Shown here piece by piece: positions 32,630 through 33,651 of a DNA stretch of 33,651 nt. Origin of the DNA: JBDNDK01 sp046719185 (lineage in GTDB: Bacteria > Armatimonadota > UBA5829); contig JBDNDK010000002.1 of assembly GCA_046719185.1 (NCBI GenBank), forward strand, positions 1 to 33,651. Reading direction: 5' to 3'. The position numbers were made by a program, and so were the translations under genes. Every line of letters starts with the position of its first letter. The stretch's first letter is position 1. The notes beneath the pieces were generated by a model that worked only from the letters and a program-made list of their open reading frames with translations, made no database searches and was not told the origin of the DNA.

Positions 32630-33565
32630 ATGATATTATCTGTAACTCCAAATGCTTCTATTGATATTACATATATTGTAGAAGGTTTTGGAGTTGATAA
32701 AATTCATAAGCCTAAAAGTTTGGAAATTGTTGCAGGTGGCAAAGGAATCAATATTGCAAGAGTTTTAAAAGAGCTAAATACGCCTTCAATGGCTACTGGT
32801 TTTATTGGTGGAAAGAATGGTGATATCATTCTTAATAAACTTTCTGAGGAAAAAATTCAAAATGATTTTGTGAGGGTTGGTGGTGAGTCCAGAACTTGCA
32901 TTAAAATTGTTGACCCCAAGAACTCTACTCAAACAGAAATAAATGAAACAGGTCCTGTGGTGACAAATGAGGATTCTACCTGTCTATTAAATAAGATAGA
33001 TGAATTATTATCTGGTGTTGAATTTCTTGTATTATCAGGAAGTTGTCCTCCGGGACTTGAAAATACATATTATGCTGATATAATTAAGCATGCTAAAAAT
33101 AAGAATGTAAGAGTTGTATTAGATGCAAGTGGTGAACAGTTAGCTGAGGCTGTGAAGGCTGTTCCTTATATTTTTAAGCCTAATGTTTTGGAGCTGTCTG
33201 AACTCACTAAAAAAGAGTTATATACTCAAGAAGAAGTTGTTAAATCTGCTCAAAACTTAATAGAGCAAGGAATAAAAATAGTTGCTGTTACAATGGGCAG
33301 ATCTGGTGCTATTGTAACTGATGGTAGAGAAATATGGCATGCCACTCCGCCTGAGATAAATTTTGTTAGTGCTGTTGGTTCTGGAGATGCATTTATTGCT
33401 GCATTTCTTGATACTATACTTAGAGGAGAGAGTATTTCATCTGCATTAGTTTGGGGTATATCTGCTGGTGCAGCTAATGCCTGCACACATAGTGCTGGTT
33501 TTGTTAAGAAGGAAGATATAGAGCAAATTAGGGAAGATGTCATACTTAGCAGACTCAGTATATAG
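32630..33565 (+). CDS. 1-phosphofructokinase / tagatose-6-phosphate kinase-like PfkB sugar kinase
   Basis: Ribokinase-superfamily kinase of the FruK/LacC group, phosphorylating a sugar monophosphate such as fructose 1-phosphate or tagatose 6-phosphate. The start ILSVTPNASIDITY, the GGKGINIARVLKELN substrate motif (about residues 37-51), LSGSCPPG (about 138-145), FKPNVLELSEL, and the ATP/anion-hole motif SAVGSGDAFIAAF with catalytic Asp (about 247-259) are all present. 311 residues, normal. GGAG lies 7 nt before the ATG. No PTS fructose transporter or tagatose gene is adjacent, so the substrate stays open. Confidence 0.93.
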   Translation: MILSVTPNASIDITYIVEGFGVDKIHKPKSLEIVAGGKGINIARVLKELNTPSMATGFIGGKNGDIILNKLSEEKIQNDFVRVGGESRTCIKIVDPKNSTQTEINETGPVVTNEDSTCLLNKIDELLSGVEFLVLSGSCPPGLENTYYADIIKHAKNKNVRVVLDASGEQLAEAVKAVPYIFKPNVLELSELTKKELYTQEEVVKSAQNLIEQGIKIVAVTMGRSGAIVTDGREIWHATPPEINFVSAVGSGDAFIAAFLDTILRGESISSALVWGISAGAANACTHSAGFVKKEDIEQIREDVILSRLSI

Positions 33566-33651
33566 AGTGGGTATGATATAATAAATAGATATAAAAATAA
33601 AGACATTTGAGTTGTCGATATTAAGCAGTTATTGTTTGACTTCTAGAATGG

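Noticed and set aside
1..33651. CRISPR array, phage genes, transposase or integrase
   Set aside because: No regularly spaced repeats, cas genes or mobile-element proteins on either strand; only small palindromic repeats at 26568-26691.
33566..33651. Possible gene start at the right edge
   Set aside because: The last 86 nt show no ribosome site with a start codon and no terminator-like stem.

Overview
This window comes from an AT-rich bacterial chromosome (clearly below 40% G+C by eye). It is densely coded, with GGAG-type ribosome binding sites and regular use of TTG starts. All recognisable genes are bacterial housekeeping or central-metabolism genes; I see no phage, transposase, CRISPR array or rRNA. 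Three things suggest an anaerobic or facultative, Firmicutes-like/Terrabacteria-type lineage: pyruvate:ferredoxin oxidoreductase, the redox repressor Rex together with RNase J, and the gene order rpsO-pnp-M16 peptidase-dapB-asd-RNase J, which recalls Bacillus and actinobacterial chromosomes. I cannot name the phylum from sequence alone.

Layout. Positions 1-13410 read on the plus strand: dxs (cut by the window edge), a membrane-anchored protein of unknown function, lepA, lipA, pdhA-pdhB (E1 of a 2-oxoacid/pyruvate dehydrogenase), a clear terminator, folC, a carB-like gene with eroded catalytic motifs, a DUF4432 aldose-epimerase-like gene and a 62-residue membrane protein. Positions 13435-19538 read on the minus strand: in transcription order a small membrane protein, recR, PFOR (nifJ), a dihydroorotate-dehydrogenase-like gene, a terminator and a small ferredoxin-like protein. 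A tRNA-Lys(UUU) with a near-consensus promoter follows on plus, then rex on minus. Positions 20806-28433 on plus hold rpsO-pnp, a terminator, the M16 peptidase, dapB-asd, a palindromic repeat cluster and RNase J. A decayed coding remnant and a Gfo/Idh/MocA oxidoreductase lie on minus at 28451-29984. The window ends on plus with a YchF-type GTPase, an apparent small-RNA unit, an APH-family kinase and a 1-phosphofructokinase-like sugar kinase.

How it fits together. Pyruvate can be turned into acetyl-CoA in two ways here: by PFOR (ferredoxin-linked) and by the lipoate-dependent complex whose E1 is pdhAB and whose cofactor enzyme LipA sits just upstream. E2 and E3 are not in the window. Pyruvate is also a Dxs substrate. 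Rex, which senses NADH/NAD+, is a plausible supervisor, and a 28-bp imperfect palindrome overlies the predicted pdhA -10 box. The rpsO-to-RNase J block joins ribosomal protein S15, two RNA-decay enzymes and two aspartate-family (lysine/diaminopimelate) enzymes.

Most worth a second look: the CarB-like protein that has lost metal-binding residues of its first ATP-grasp domain while keeping an open 3.15-kb frame; a promoter-to-terminator unit of about 70 nt that carries an anti-Shine-Dalgarno-like stretch; the pdhA operator-like palindrome; a 14-bp hairpin directly before the SD-less lepA start; and the palindromic repeat cluster before RNase J.
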